Source: Neoarius graeffei
Lineage: Eukaryota; Chordata; Actinopteri; Siluriformes; Ariidae
Assembly: GCF_027579695.1 (NCBI RefSeq)
Contig: NC_083589.1
Coordinates: forward strand, 36,538,335-36,602,334
Reading direction: 5' to 3'
Length of the DNA stretch: 64,000 bases
Under the pieces are notes generated by a model, which did no database searches, was not told where the DNA came from, and saw nothing but the letters and a program-made list of their open reading frames with translations. A program made the translations under genes and the position numbers. Positions 34,630 to 45,654 of this stretch are shown here, in pieces (position 1 is the stretch's first letter; every line of letters starts with the position of its first letter).

Positions 34630-34678
34630 AGTTGGCGTACACCATGTTAAGATAAAGCCTAAGCTGGCTGTGTTGAAC
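34630..34678 (+). other. gramd4: 5' part of gramd4 exon (UTR or N-terminal extension) with tiny uORF
   Basis: A pyrimidine-rich acceptor ends in TTTTTGCAG at 34629. The 49 bases to the start codon are open in the gramd4 frame, but an out-of-frame ATG at 34644 gives a three-codon uORF ending in TAA at 34653-34655. If this segment is UTR, the uORF could damp translation; that is inference. Confidence 0.6.
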
Positions 34679-34837
34679 ATGCTAAAGAGGCTGGACAAAA
34701 TAAGGTTCCGAGGGTCGAAGCGTGATGAGTTCCTGGATCTGGCTGAGTCACCGACAGCCTCGGATAACGAAGGCATCGAGGACATTCTGATGAAGCCTCG
34801 GCTTTCCTTACGAGACCCAGAAGAGCTGAAAGAACCA
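34679..34837 (+). CDS. gramd4: GRAMD4 first coding exon
   Basis: Encodes 53 residues beginning MLKRLDKIRFRGSKRDEF and ending in RDPEELKEP, followed by the donor GTAAGT. From memory this matches the N-terminus of vertebrate GRAMD4 (human starts MLRRLDKIRFRG and has a RDSEELRDP motif), including the DFLDLAESP-like stretch. GRAMD4 is a membrane-associated GRAM-domain protein of ER and mitochondria, linked in mammals to apoptosis and TLR9 trafficking. The GRAM domain and membrane segments are C-terminal and lie outside this window. The start was chosen by homology. The frame stays open 16 codons upstream to the splice acceptor, so an N-terminal extension is possible if an upstream coding exon exists. 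Whether this is the a or b fish paralogue cannot be decided. Confidence 0.9.
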
Positions 34838-35002
34838 GTAAGTTGATCATACTAAACTCGAATACAGATAGCCTTTGAATCCATTTATAATTCAGATGTA
34901 GATGGGCTTATTCGGTTAGTCTTACCTAACTCAGATTAAACATTTTTTCAAATCGAGTTAGTGTCACACAATTTCAGTTCATTTAGAATGGCCTTCTGTA
35001 GC

Positions 35003-35187
35003 TGGGAAAGCCATGGCCTAATGGTTAGAAGAGCAGCTTTGGGACCACAAGGTCACTGGTTTGATTCCCTGGACCAGTAAGAATGGATGAAGTGCCCTTG
35101 AGCAAGGCACCTAACCCCCAAGCTGCTCTGGGTATTTTGTACGTCCCTCTGGATAAGAGCGTCTGCTAAATGCCAGTAATGTAACTC
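35003..35187 (+). repeat. tRNA-like SINE family 2, nearly complete
   Basis: Head GGGAAAGCCATGGCCTAATGG, B-box GGTTTGATTCCC, body GTGCCCTTGAGCAAGGCACC and tail TCTGGATAAGAGCGTCTGC followed by TAAATGCC. Confidence 0.8.
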
Positions 35188-35462
35188 AATTAGTGACCAC
35201 TCAAACCCTGTTAACCAAAACAGATGACTTAGTTAAGCCAAATTAATTTCAGTTAACTTTACTGTAACTCAAATCAAATAAGCTGTCACTCAAATCTGGT
35301 TAGCCTTACCTAACCAGAAAACGGTTAACTTTACTCAGTTTAAATTTGGTTAGCCTTAGCTACTGTAACTCAAACCCAAGTTGCCATCACTCATTACATT
35401 ACATTAATGGCATTCACTCAGAGCAATATACAACATACTCAGGGTAGCCTGGGGAGCAACTA

Positions 35463-37080
35463 CAGTGCCTTGCAAAAGTATTCATACCCCTTGAACTTTT
35501 TCACATTTTTCCACCTTACAACCACAAACTTAAAAGTTTTTTATTGAGATTTTATGTGATAGACCAACACAGAGTAGCACATAACTGTGAAGTGAAACGA
35601 AAATGATAAATGGTCTTCAAAATTTTAAGCAAATAAAAATCTGAAAACTGTGGTGTGCATTAGTATTCAGCCCCCTGTACTCTGATACCTCTAAATACAA
35701 TCCAGTGCAATCAATTGCCTTCAGAAGTCATCTAATTAGTTAATAGAGTCCTACTGTGTGTAATTTACTCTCAGCATAAATACACTTGTTCTGTGAAGGC
35801 CTCAGTGGTTAGTTAGAGAACACTGAAGAACAAACAGCATCATGAAGCCCAAATAACTCACCAGACAGGTCAGGGATAAAGTTCTGGAGAAGTTTAAAGC
35901 AGGATTAGGTTATAAAAAAAAATCCCAAGCTCTGAACATCTCAAGAAGCACTGTTCAATCCATCATTCAAAAATGGAAAAAGTATGGCACAACTGCAAAC
36001 CTACCAAGACATGGCCGTCCACCTAAACTGACAGAGCGAGCAAGGAGAGCACTGGTCAGAGAAGCAGCCAAGAGGCCCATGATCACTCTGGAGGAGCTGC
36101 AGAAATCCACAGCTCAGGTGGGAGAATCTGTGCACAGGACAACTAAGTCGTACACTCCACAAATCTGGCCTTTTTGGAAGAGTGGCAAGAAGAAAGCCAT
36201 TGTTGAAAGACAGGCGTAAGAAGTCCCATTTGCAGTTTGCCAGAAGCCATGTAGGGGACACAGCAAACATGTGGAAGAAGCTGCTTTGGTCAGATGAGAC
36301 CAAAGTTGAACTTTTTGGCCTAAATGCAAAGCGCTATGTGTGGCGGAAAACTAACACTGCTCATCACCCTGCACACACCATCCCCACTGTGAAACATGGT
36401 GATGGCAGCATCATGCTATGGGGATGCTTTTCTTCAGCAGGGACAGGGAAGCTGGTCAGAGTTGATGGGAAGATGGATGGAGCTAAATACAGGGCAATCC
36501 TGGAAGAAAACCTGTTGGAGGCTGCAAAAGACTTGAGACTGGGAAGGAGATTCACCTTCCAGCAAGACAATGACCCTAAACATACAGCCAGAGCTACAAT
36601 GGAATGGTTTAGATCAAAGAATATTCATGTGTTAGAATGGCCCAGTCAAAGTCCAGACCTAAATCCCATTGAGCATCTGTGGCAAGACTTGAAAATTGCT
36701 GTTCACAGACGCTCTCCATCCAATCTGGCTGAGCTTGAGCTATTTTGCAAAGAAGAATGGGCAAAAATTTCAGTGTCTAGATGTGCAAAGCTGGTAGAGA
36801 CATACCACAAAAGACTTGCAGCTGTAATTGCAGCAAAAGGTGGCTCGACAAAGTATTGACGCAGGGGGGCTGAATACTAATGCACACCACAGTTTTCAGA
36901 TTTTTATTTGTTTAAAATTTTGAAGACCATTTATCATTTTCGTTTCACTTCACAATTATGTGCTACTCTGTGTTGGTCTATCACATAAAATCTCAATAAA
37001 AAAAAACTTTTAAGTTTGTGGTTGTAAGGTGGAAAAATGTGAAAAAGTTCAAGGGGTGTGAATACTTTTGCAAGGCACTG
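35463..37080 (+). mobile_element. Tc1-like transposon, relatively young
   Basis: 1,618 bp with ends CAGTGCCTTGCAAAAGTATT and its complement, and TA at 35461-35462 and 37081-37082. Inverted AACCACAAACTTAAAAGTTT blocks lie just inside. It encodes an almost complete transposase with all three catalytic residues, but a stop at codon 5 and a frameshift disable it. Confidence 0.95.
35842..36859 (+). pseudogene. Tc1 DD34E transposase, stop and frameshift
   Basis: Starts MKPK then TAA at the fifth codon, where the family usually has Glu. The N-terminal helix-turn-helix (ALNISRSTVQSIIQKW) and a GRPPK hinge follow. A frameshift near 36130-36180 moves the frame to the ORF 36182-36859 (225 codons). In that ORF the triad is D38 (WSDET), D129 (QQDND) and E164 (NPIEHLW), so D129 and E164 are separated by 34 residues. 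It ends GGSTKY, the normal terminus. It is a transposon gene, not a gramd4 exon. Confidence 0.93.
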
Positions 37081-37205
37081 TAGTTGGGGGTTAGGTGCCT
37101 TACTCAAGGGCACTTCAGCCATTCCTGCTGGTCCAGGGAATCAAACCGGTGACCATTTGGCCCCAGAGCTACTTCTCTAACCATTAGGCCATGGCTTCCC
37201 CTCAA

Positions 37206-38465
37206 ACCTGGTTAGCCATAGAAAACACACACTCAATTTCAATTCACTTATCCTTACCCTTATCTAACTCAAATTCAATTACCTTACTTAACTCAAATCC
37301 AGCTTTTATGTCTTATTCAAAACTAAAACTCGGCTAGCTTTACCAAACTTAAATACAGCTGACGCATTGTGAGGCCATTCAAATAACGGTTTTAATATTC
37401 TCCCGTGAATTTTTGTTTACTTGTTATTTTTGGAATGATTTTGTCTCTATGTCTGTCTGGATGAAAGAAGCAGTCAGAAACAGTCTCAATTACTAGACAT
37501 GGCCAAGGTCACGGTCTGACACGGTCTTTGTTACCACTTATTTTGTATGTCTGAGGTTTATTAGATGGTGCGTTATGTAAAACGTCTTACCTAACTAACA
37601 GCACCAGACTACTAGCAGTAGATTAATTTTGTTAAAGGAATCTGTCGCTTGTTTTTTTTGCTGCATTGGAAATGTGATTCTTTGAGTCATAACTGAGTGG
37701 GACAGTGGGCAGAATGCACTCGATATCAACAACAAGTGTCTCGTTTCTACTAAACACAGAGGCAGGTGTTGTTTGGTAAACTGCCCGGTGCCTGGCATGT
37801 GGTGTTGTATTAATTGAGCAAATTCAGCCCTGAGAGATGGATAGATGGTCTGGTGTTGATGGACATTCAGCCAAGAGCTTGCTTGACGCCCTTGCCTTCC
37901 TGTTTATTCAGTCCGCTTCCTGTTGACTTTGCACTGAGGGAAGATCCAATAGATTAAACACGCCACCATGACCAAGCCTGGCGTCTCCATCAATAGACAG
38001 AGATGAGCTCACGGCCAGAGAGACTCCAAATGTAATTGCTCCATAGTCTAACTATTCTTGATTAATTACCTAGTCGTACTTTATGGATAATAGATGAAGC
38101 CTGTGCTGAAACGTGATTTATCTTGGAGATGTTCTGGGACTTTTAAGAGATTAAACCCTGCATCTGTGTAATGTGATCCACATGGAGTGTGTCCTTTTGT
38201 GTTCTGTTTATTTCTGAAGCATTTCCCATGATGAAACATATTAGATTAGTCATCATGTTGTGTAAGCGCCATGTGAGGACACTTTCTCTTTCTTATCTTC
38301 CACAGTGCCAGCTGACCTTGCACTTTTGCTATTTCTTTATTTCTCGGTTCAACTTCTTTATTTATTCTTTAATCTTAAATCTTTTGTATTGATTTATGTT
38401 TTGTTTGTTTTGCTCTGTTCCTCATGTTTTTTCTCTTTTTTCCTTCCATTCCATTCTCCTTTTCT

Positions 38466-38470
<5 letters not shown>
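37206..38470. other. Intronic, no feature recognised
   Basis: Simple AT-rich intron sequence. Repeated CTTACCTAACTCAAAT-like words flank the SINE/Tc1 block on both sides (34920-35400, 37205-37360), a loose low-order repeat. Confidence 0.5.
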
Positions 38471-38513
<43 letters not shown>

Positions 38514-39125
38514 AGTCTTGAGTATTCTATTTAGCTTTCCCCCTCATCTCTTCTAATCTTCTCTTCTCCTCTCCTCTCCTCTCCTCTCCTCTCCTCTAAT
38601 CTCTTCTCCTCTCCTCTCCTCTCCTCTCCTCTCCTCTCCTCTCCTCTCCTCTCATCTCCTTCTCTTCTCCTCTCCTCTCATCTCTTTTCTTCTCTTCTCA
38701 TCTCCTTCTCCTCTCATCTCTTCTCTTCTTCTCTCATCTCTTTTCTTCTCTTTTCCTCTCTTCTCCTCTCTTCTCTTCTCCTCTCTTCTCTTCTCTCATC
38801 TCTTTTCTTCTCTTCTCCTCTCCTCTCCTCTCCTCTCCTCTCCTCTCCTCTCCTCTCTTCTCCTCTCATCTCTCCTCTCCTCCTCTCTTTTCTTTTCTCT
38901 TCTCCTCTCATCTCTTCTCCTCTCTTCTCTTCTCTTCTTCTCCTCTCATCTCTCCTCTTCTCTTCTCCTTTCTTCTCTTCTCTCCTCTCATCTCTTCTCT
39001 CTTCTTTCATCTCTTTTCTTCTCTTCTCTCCTCTCATCTCTTCTCCTCTCATCTCTCCTCTCCTCTCTCTTCTCTTCTCTTCTCTTCTCTTCTCTTCTCT
39101 TCTCTTCTCTTCTCTTCTCTTCTCA
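38471..39125. repeat. Polypyrimidine tract, (CT)n then (CTCCT/CTTCT)n
   Basis: A (CT)n run at 38471-38510, then about 580 bases almost entirely C/T on the + strand, built of TCTCC and TCTTC pentamers with ATCTC variants. The complementary strand yields a 175-codon Arg/Glu-rich frame that is a by-product. Confidence 0.93.
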
Positions 39126-39722
39126 TGGGTGGTGGACAGAGAGTGGGTGTTTGTGTGAAAGTTCTCTGTGGAGGAGGAACCGATTGCTCCCTGCTCTATT
39201 TCTTCCAGTGTTGTTTTCGGTTTCTTTTCTTTTTTTTCCACAGAGCTGCCTCCTGTAAAACCACATTGCAGTTTAAAATAGTTTTTGACCCTTTGAGCTG
39301 AAATGTGTGGTGATCTAATGCGATCGTCTAATGTGGGTTAGAGTGAAAGTGTCTGGTGTGATGTAATTATTAAAAAAAGGGGAAAAAAACCTGTACATAT
39401 AAAAGATACATTCAGAAGTTCTGCAAAATGATATTGTAGGAATCACACACAACCAAAAAATAATATTGAAATAATTTGATTTATTTGTTTAGTTATAGCT
39501 TCTACATTGTTTGTTGTTTAAATGTAAGACTTTGTCTCAATTTGGATAATAATTAGATCAGCTGAAGCAAATAAGCGAATGTGAGAAGTTCTTCTACAAA
39601 CATGAATGTCATTTTATCAGTTGCGGAGGTGTTTTTGTTCTATATCTTAGTGTCAGTAAAAGTATATCGTTTTATTGTAAATGATTGAAATGCTGTTGTT
39701 ATAAAGTAAAGAAGAAGAAGAA
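39126..39722. other. Intronic, no feature recognised
   Basis: Nothing supported apart from an (AAG)n run at 39709-39723. Confidence 0.5.
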
Positions 39723-39732
39723 GCCTTTATTT

Positions 39733-40131
39733 ATTTATTGCACATGCACTCAGGCACACAGTGAAATTCCTGTTCTGCATTTAACCCATCTGAAGCAGTG
39801 AACACGCACATGCGCACACACAAGTGAGCAATGAACAAACACACATACCCAGAGCAGTGGGCAGCTATGCTACAACGCCCAGGGAGCAGTTGGGGGTTAG
39901 GTGCCTTGCTCAAGGGCACTTCAGCCCAACCTTCAGGCCTATAGCTGCCTCATGTTAACCTAACCTGAATGTCTTTGGACTGTGGGGGAAACCGGAGCAC
40001 CTGAAGGAAACCCACACAGACACGGGGAGAACATGCAAACTCCACATAGAAAGGCCCCCATTGGCCACTGGGCTCGAACCCAAAACCTTCTTGCTGTGAG
40101 GTGACAGTGCTAACCACTACGCCACCGTACC
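39733..40131 (-). repeat. Composite SINE, copy 2
   Basis: DANA-like head on the right (minus strand) and the TTTAACCCATCTGAAGCAGT tail on the left, as at 32988-33358 but with more of the middle region. Target duplication GCCTTTATTT at 39723-39732 and 40132-40141. Confidence 0.85.
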
Positions 40132-40144
40132 GCCTTTATTTTTT

Positions 40145-41312
40145 TAAAATATATTTCACGCATGTATGAACCGTGTCAGCATCACTGCAGGAACAGTGCC
40201 TTGCTGTTTAACTCCAGAGATGCTGGTCTGCTATCCGGAGACTATATTCTCACCTGCCCTTCCTTTGACCGCTACTGTATGTAATTGAGTAAGGCTTCAA
40301 CCCTAAGTGGCTCTACAGTGGCTACAGAGCAGAACCCTGTACCCCCTGTTTCAACCTGTTTGTTTGGAAAAGAGCAAGAAGAAAGGCTAGGAAACATCAT
40401 ATTCCAGTGTAACTACAGAAAAACATTGGGTTCTGATGCCCCTACATGTCACTTCTCAAACCATAGCATCTTTCCTTTAAGGAAAAAGAATTAAATGGAA
40501 CTTCAAATGGGTCCATATGTTTCAGTCTCATTATGTTGCTGTGGTCACGTTTTAATTTCTCTCATTTGGCTGCGGTTGGAGGGCTGACAGTCATTTGTAG
40601 AGCTATTTATAATAGTGTAGTGGGTGAAATGATTATGACTGCAGTACTCATTTCATTTCATTTCAGTTGTGACTTAACTTGGAGTCATTTATCTGCTTTT
40701 GTGAAGGGATTTGGGGTAAAGCTGAAGAAAGTTCAAGTGTGTACAGTAGAAACATGATTCCACAGAACTAACAAGCACAGAACGGCAATAAATGTGCAAA
40801 ATATTATACATCTTCATATCTCAATTTACAGTTTTACATTTTCTAATTTGAGACAATTTAAAACAAACTATAAACGCTCAAATATTGTGTTTAAAAATGC
40901 CTGACTGTGAATTTAGGGGTAGTTTAAAACACTGAGTCATTGAATATCTATGATTTGATTTATTTTTTTATTTTTTAATTTGATATTTTTTTCATCGTAA
41001 ATTTCTCAAGGCCCATGTTACTTCCTCTTTCATGTGAGAAGTCAAACAAGAGTCAGCAGGACAGGACAATATGCATATCATTTGAATGAGTAGCACATGC
41101 TCTTGCCAATTCCTGTAAGTTCCACATTCAACAATAGCCCTCTTATTATCTTTCCATAGCCCTTTTATCATCTCTCTGAGATAACAGGGCTTGGGCTCAG
41201 CGCTCTAACCATGATATTTTTAGGTCAGTCCAATCCAGTTTGAGACTTTGGTCAACGTATAACTGAAGAAAATAACCTTAGGGTGTAAAAATTTATGCAC
41301 TGTTGTACGATT
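40145..41312. other. Intronic, no feature recognised
   Basis: AT-rich; no gene or clear repeat. Confidence 0.5.
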
Positions 41313-41316
41313 TATA

Positions 41317-42501
41317 CACTGATCAGCCATTACATTAAAACCACTGACAGGTGAAGTTAATAGCATTGATTCTCTCATTACAATGGCACCTGTCAAGGGG
41401 TGGGGTATATTAGGCAGCAAGAGAACAGTCAGTTCTCGAAGTTGATGAGTTGGAAGCAGGAAAAATGGGCAAACGTAAGGATCTGAGTAATTTTGACAAG
41501 GGCCAAATTGTGATGGCTAGACGACTGGGTCTGAGCATCTCCAAAATAGCCGGTCTAGCAGGGTGTAGAATTCCTAGCAACTACCAAAAGTGGTCCACGG
41601 AAGGACAACCAGTGACAGGGTCAGGGACACCTAAGGCTCATTGGTGCCTATGTGGGGCGAAAGTTAGTCTGTCTGGTCTGATCCCACAGAAGAGTTACTG
41701 CAGCACAATTTTGCTGAAAAAGTTAATGCTGTCTATGATAGAAAGGTGTCAGAACACACAGTGCATCATAGTTTGCTGTTTATGGGGCTGTGTAGCCTCA
41801 GACCAGTCAGAGTGCCCATGCTGACCCCTGTCCACCACTGAAAGCACCTACAATGGCCACTTGAGCATCATAACTGGACCATGGAGTAACGAAAGAAGGT
41901 GTCCTGGTCTGATGAATCACATTTTCTTTTACATCATGTGGACGGCCGGGTGCATGTGTGTCACTTACCTGGAGAAGAGATGGCACCAGGATGTACTATG
42001 GGAAGAAAGCAAGCCAGTGGAGAAAGTGTGATGCTCTGGGCAGTGTTCTGCTGAGAAACCTTGGGTCCTGGTATCCATGTGGATGTTACTTTGACACATA
42101 CCACCTACCTAAACAGACCAAGTTGTTGCAGACCAAGTTCAATCCTTCATGGCAGTGGTATTCCCTAATGGCAGTGGGCTCTTTCAGCAGGATAATGCTC
42201 CCTGCCACACTGCAAAAATTGTTCAGCAATGGTTTGAGGAACATGACAAAAAGTTCAAGGTGTTGACTTGGCCTCCAAATTCCCCAGATCTCAATCCGAT
42301 CAAGCATGTGCTGGACAAACAAGTCTGATCTATGGGGACCCACATCACAACTTATAGGACGTAAAGGATCTGCTGCTAATGTCTTGGTGCCAGATACCAC
42401 AGCACACCTTCAGAGGTCTTGTGGAGTCCATGCCTTGATGGGTCACAAGGGGGACCTACACAATATTAGGCAAGTAGTTTTACTGTTATGTCTGATCAGT
42501 G
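41317..42501 (+). mobile_element. Mariner/Tc1-like transposon, decayed
   Basis: Inverted ends CACTGATCAGCCATTACATT and the matching CTGATCAGTG at the right, with TA flanks. The + strand encodes [20 protein letters not shown] (helix-turn-helix start at 41465) and later WSDES, FQQDNAPCHT and SPDLNPIKHV. Frameshifts separate these blocks. The catalytic Glu has become Lys (NPIK), so it is inactive. Confidence 0.9.
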
Positions 42502-42659
42502 TATACATTTATACACATTAAAGTCGACAAAAAATACTTAACAAAGGAAAATACATAATGATTAATTACTTGCAGTAATGGAAGAGTCGGCCTGTGTTAT
42601 AGAAATACCAGTAATAGCAGAAATATTCTCAGAAGTTATTGTTAGATTGATATCACATC

Positions 42660-44029
42660 CAGGGCTTTGAACCAGTTCAAGGAACGAAAACGAAAACCGG
42701 GAACTTTTCCTATTTCACATGGAACAGAAACGAAACCAGAAACTTTATTATTTTTTATGTTCCGGAACAGAAACGCTTATTAAAAATAATGGTAACCGGT
42801 TAATACCGGTTTTTATTTCGTTCCTCAAAGTTTCCGTAGCCTACAAATAAAAAAGCCATTCTCCTCCTGCGCAAGTTTCTATGACCCGCTGGGGTTCACT
42901 TCCTGTGTGACGTTCGCTGACTGAATGGAGAGAGCGGGAAGGTGGACTACTATCACTTCTCCATGTGATATTATTATGTGAGTAAGTGCATTACTGAGTG
43001 TCTGAACAAAGAAGAGCCTGAACGTTGCAACCTCCCTATTGGCTGTTTATTGGCTGTTTGTAAAAATGTATCAGTTGTTGCCCTTCCCACGGGAATCATC
43101 GCGGGCTCGAGAGACGAGACCTGACGAGTTAGTTCGTTGGTAGCAGAACAAAATGTCTGGACACAAATCGGGTTTTCAGAAAAGGAAAGAAAATAAACGG
43201 AGGGTCGAAAATACAAAAAAGGAGGCAGAAAATGCAAAACGAGTTTTAAGGTAGGACAAATGGTTACTTTTCTGAGGCAGTCCGCCGTGGCTGCAGGCTT
43301 TCAGTTGTGTCATTGAATGGTTACTTTTCTGAGGCAGCCCGCCGTGGCTGCCTGCAGGCTTATTTATTATAGCCCATTTAGTTAAAATAGTTGATATAAA
43401 ATGTTTATAGTTATAGTTATGTGATGGTTGTCCTGATTTAGACTGGTGTTTTTTGGGAGGGGGGGGTTGCGCGATGTTGCACCCGGGTCCAGATTAGGGC
43501 AGAACCGGCCCTGGCTACATTTCAGGTGTAGTTTGTTTTATGTATGTATGTACTTGCATAGATGTGTACTTGGTCTTCCAATATGGCGCCTAACAAAATC
43601 TCGCGGCGCGGTGACGTCATGCGGTAGCCCTCTATAGGGCCTGACTAGCCTTTGGTAACACACTAAACGAATTCTCTTTCATTTTTGGCACTTTTTCTGT
43701 TTGTGTAGATGGGAAGACATACTGAGAATCCAAATCGCCAACATTTGAAATAATAATTGTTTTGAATTATTTCTTGTCTTATTTAATGAAGGTTGTAATA
43801 GAATTAGCCTACATTTGGCTTAAGCTGGATGAGACAGAGACATAATTTTATAGCCATTTGTTAAACAGCTGACAGGGAATGTAATTAACCGTTCCGGGAA
43901 CTAAATTTTTTTGTTCTAACCGGTTCGGGAACGTCTATTTAATGGTGAAACCCAAAACCGGAAACGTTAAAATTCCGTTTCTGTTCGGAACGAACCAATA
44001 GGAAAAATAAATTCTGGTTCAAAGCCCTG
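42660..44029 (+). mobile_element. hAT-type element, twin copy 2
   Basis: Near-identical to 26805-28162, with its own perfect 8-bp target duplication ATCACATC (42652-42659, 44030-44037). The differing flanks prove independent transposition rather than segmental duplication. An indel near 42965-42985 distinguishes the copies. Confidence 0.92.
43153..43254 (+). CDS. Exon-like ORF of hAT twin 2
   Basis: The same 33-codon basic peptide frame as in twin 1, again ending in a donor-like AAG|GTAGGA. No change in the reading is visible between the two copies. Confidence 0.5.
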   Translation: MSGHKSGFQKRKENKRRVENTKKEAENAKRVLR

Positions 44030-44179
44030 ATCACATCAGATATATATTTGGACAGATCTAAGTGGAAAGTGATTAGTCTTTTCTATGACAATTAGTACTT
44101 ATAGTACACTGTGTCCAGTACACGTCTTACAACTGACACTACCACTGCCTCAGTCTTTATCTATCAGCTTAACTTATAC

Positions 44180-45626
44180 CAGTGGCGGTTGCTGGTTTTT
44201 AAAACAGGGGAAGCCCATTTTACGCATTCATCGTAAAACCTGTAGGCCGGATATCAAAGCATAGAAAGGTGTGCCCCATTAGCATAGTGAACTAGACAAC
44301 CCTACCTAGTGGCAGAAAGTATTTTTGCTTGTACATTTCATGTTATAGTCTGGCTTGCCAGGCTAGTGCCTCATATCCTTAATCAAAAATATCAAACATC
44401 CAAAAATCACTGGCTATTCAACGAAGAGCCTTGAACATCATACCCTGATATGCAACACAGAGTCTTTAACACAACACCCAGCTGTGCAACACATCCTTGA
44501 ACATCTTCTGCAACACAGTCTGGAAATTCATAACCAGGTAGGCTATGCAACACACAGAACCTTGAATATTATACCCAGGTATAACCTATAACACAGAGCC
44601 CACCATTCTCTTAACATTACTGAACAATATACATACTTCAGATTCATGAACATTATATGATGCACACTATTTATACACAAATTCTGCCCTCCGCTCCTTT
44701 TCCAGAAAATGGTCTGTGACCCTGTCATACCAGCTGGTTGTGCTTTCCAGAGACTTCACCAATTTCTGTTAGCAGCTAGCACTGCAGATCCCAATAAGGC
44801 TCAAGCTAGCCTACAACCAGATTGAACTACAAATGAAATAAACGAGTGAATTCGCGAATGATCAAACTGATAGAATGGATGAAAGTTAACGGAGCACAAC
44901 GAGTAATATTTACATTTATTTACAGAGTAATGTACAGAGACATCAATGAGAAGAAACGTTTATATGAAAAGAAATTCGGACAGCGCTTTGGCACACGACT
45001 ACACTTTCTCGACATCCGCTGGGGACTGACTGATCATACTTCCGTGTTCCTCGCCGACGCCGAAGTACAGAGCCCGCCCTCCTCATGTCTTTTAAACACT
45101 ACCTCCAATAATCCTTCATCAGCCCGGCTTCTTGTCCCTCCCACTGTCTCGTTTAGTCCCAGAGAAGCCCGGCTTCCCTGGAAGTGACGATTTTGTCGAT
45201 TTTAACCAATAACAACTAGCCGAAATTGGCTGTTCAGAGCCCTCTCATAGACTGCAACGGATACCCAGCTGCCAGCCATAGAGCCCATTGAAATAAGAAA
45301 GGTTACAGCCAGTGTTGCCAGATTGGGCTGTTTTAAGTGCATTTTAGCGGGTTTTTAACATATTTTGGCTGGAAAACGTCAGCAGTATCTGGCAATGCTG
45401 GTTACAGCCTGGCAGCAAAGGTGATTCTCGTAGCGAACTGCAAGTTCATCAGACATCACTCAAATAAGTTACAGGATAGTTATGAACGTAAATACAATCT
45501 TGGGCATATATTATGTTATGCAAGTTATTGTTTTAATGAGAATTCAACGTCGTAGATGCCGCAGTTTGGGGAGAGAATTTTAGGGGAAGCTCGGCTTCCC
45601 TTGTTGTCTCTGAGAAATCGCCCCTG
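44180..45626 (+). mobile_element. hAT-type element carrying an exon-like ORF
   Basis: Ends CAGTGGCGGTTGCT and AGAAATCGCCCCTG are imperfect inverted repeats; a perfect 8-bp duplication ACTTATAC lies at 44172-44179 and 45627-45634. Subterminal GGGGAAGC and GGAAGCTCGGCTTCCC words are seen. No transposase domain is recognised. Confidence 0.85.
44925..45187 (+). pseudogene. Exon-like ORF inside the hAT element, possible captured host exon
   Basis: A pyrimidine-rich TTTATTTACAG acceptor-like site ends at 44925. The following frame reads VMYRDINEKKRLYEKKFGQR, then FGTRLHFLDIRWGLTDHTS, ending at 45187. The pattern R-D-x-x-E-(K/R)...L-x-F-x-D-x-R-W-G resembles the N-terminal DUF4062-type segment of some NTPase/NPHP3-like proteins. 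This is a weak, motif-level resemblance and the frame becomes unconvincing after about residue 80. Confidence 0.3.
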
Positions 45627-45654
45627 ACTTATACGTAGATAAATACTATTAGTT

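Larger units (their letters stand above)
35391..37201 (-). repeat. tRNA-like SINE family 2 split by Tc1
   Basis: The tail part 35391-35462 (ATTACATTAATGGCATTC...) and the head part 37081-37201 (GTTGGGGGTTAGGTGCC to CCATGGCTTCCC) become contiguous when the Tc1 element at 35463-37080 and one TA are removed. Confidence 0.82.

Noticed and set aside
38714-39241. 175-codon Arg/Glu-rich frame on the minus strand
   Set aside because: Pure by-product of the polypyrimidine tract.
26805-44029. Segmental duplication joining the 26.8 kb and 42.7 kb copies
   Set aside because: Homology stops exactly at the transposon ends and each copy has its own 8-bp target duplication.
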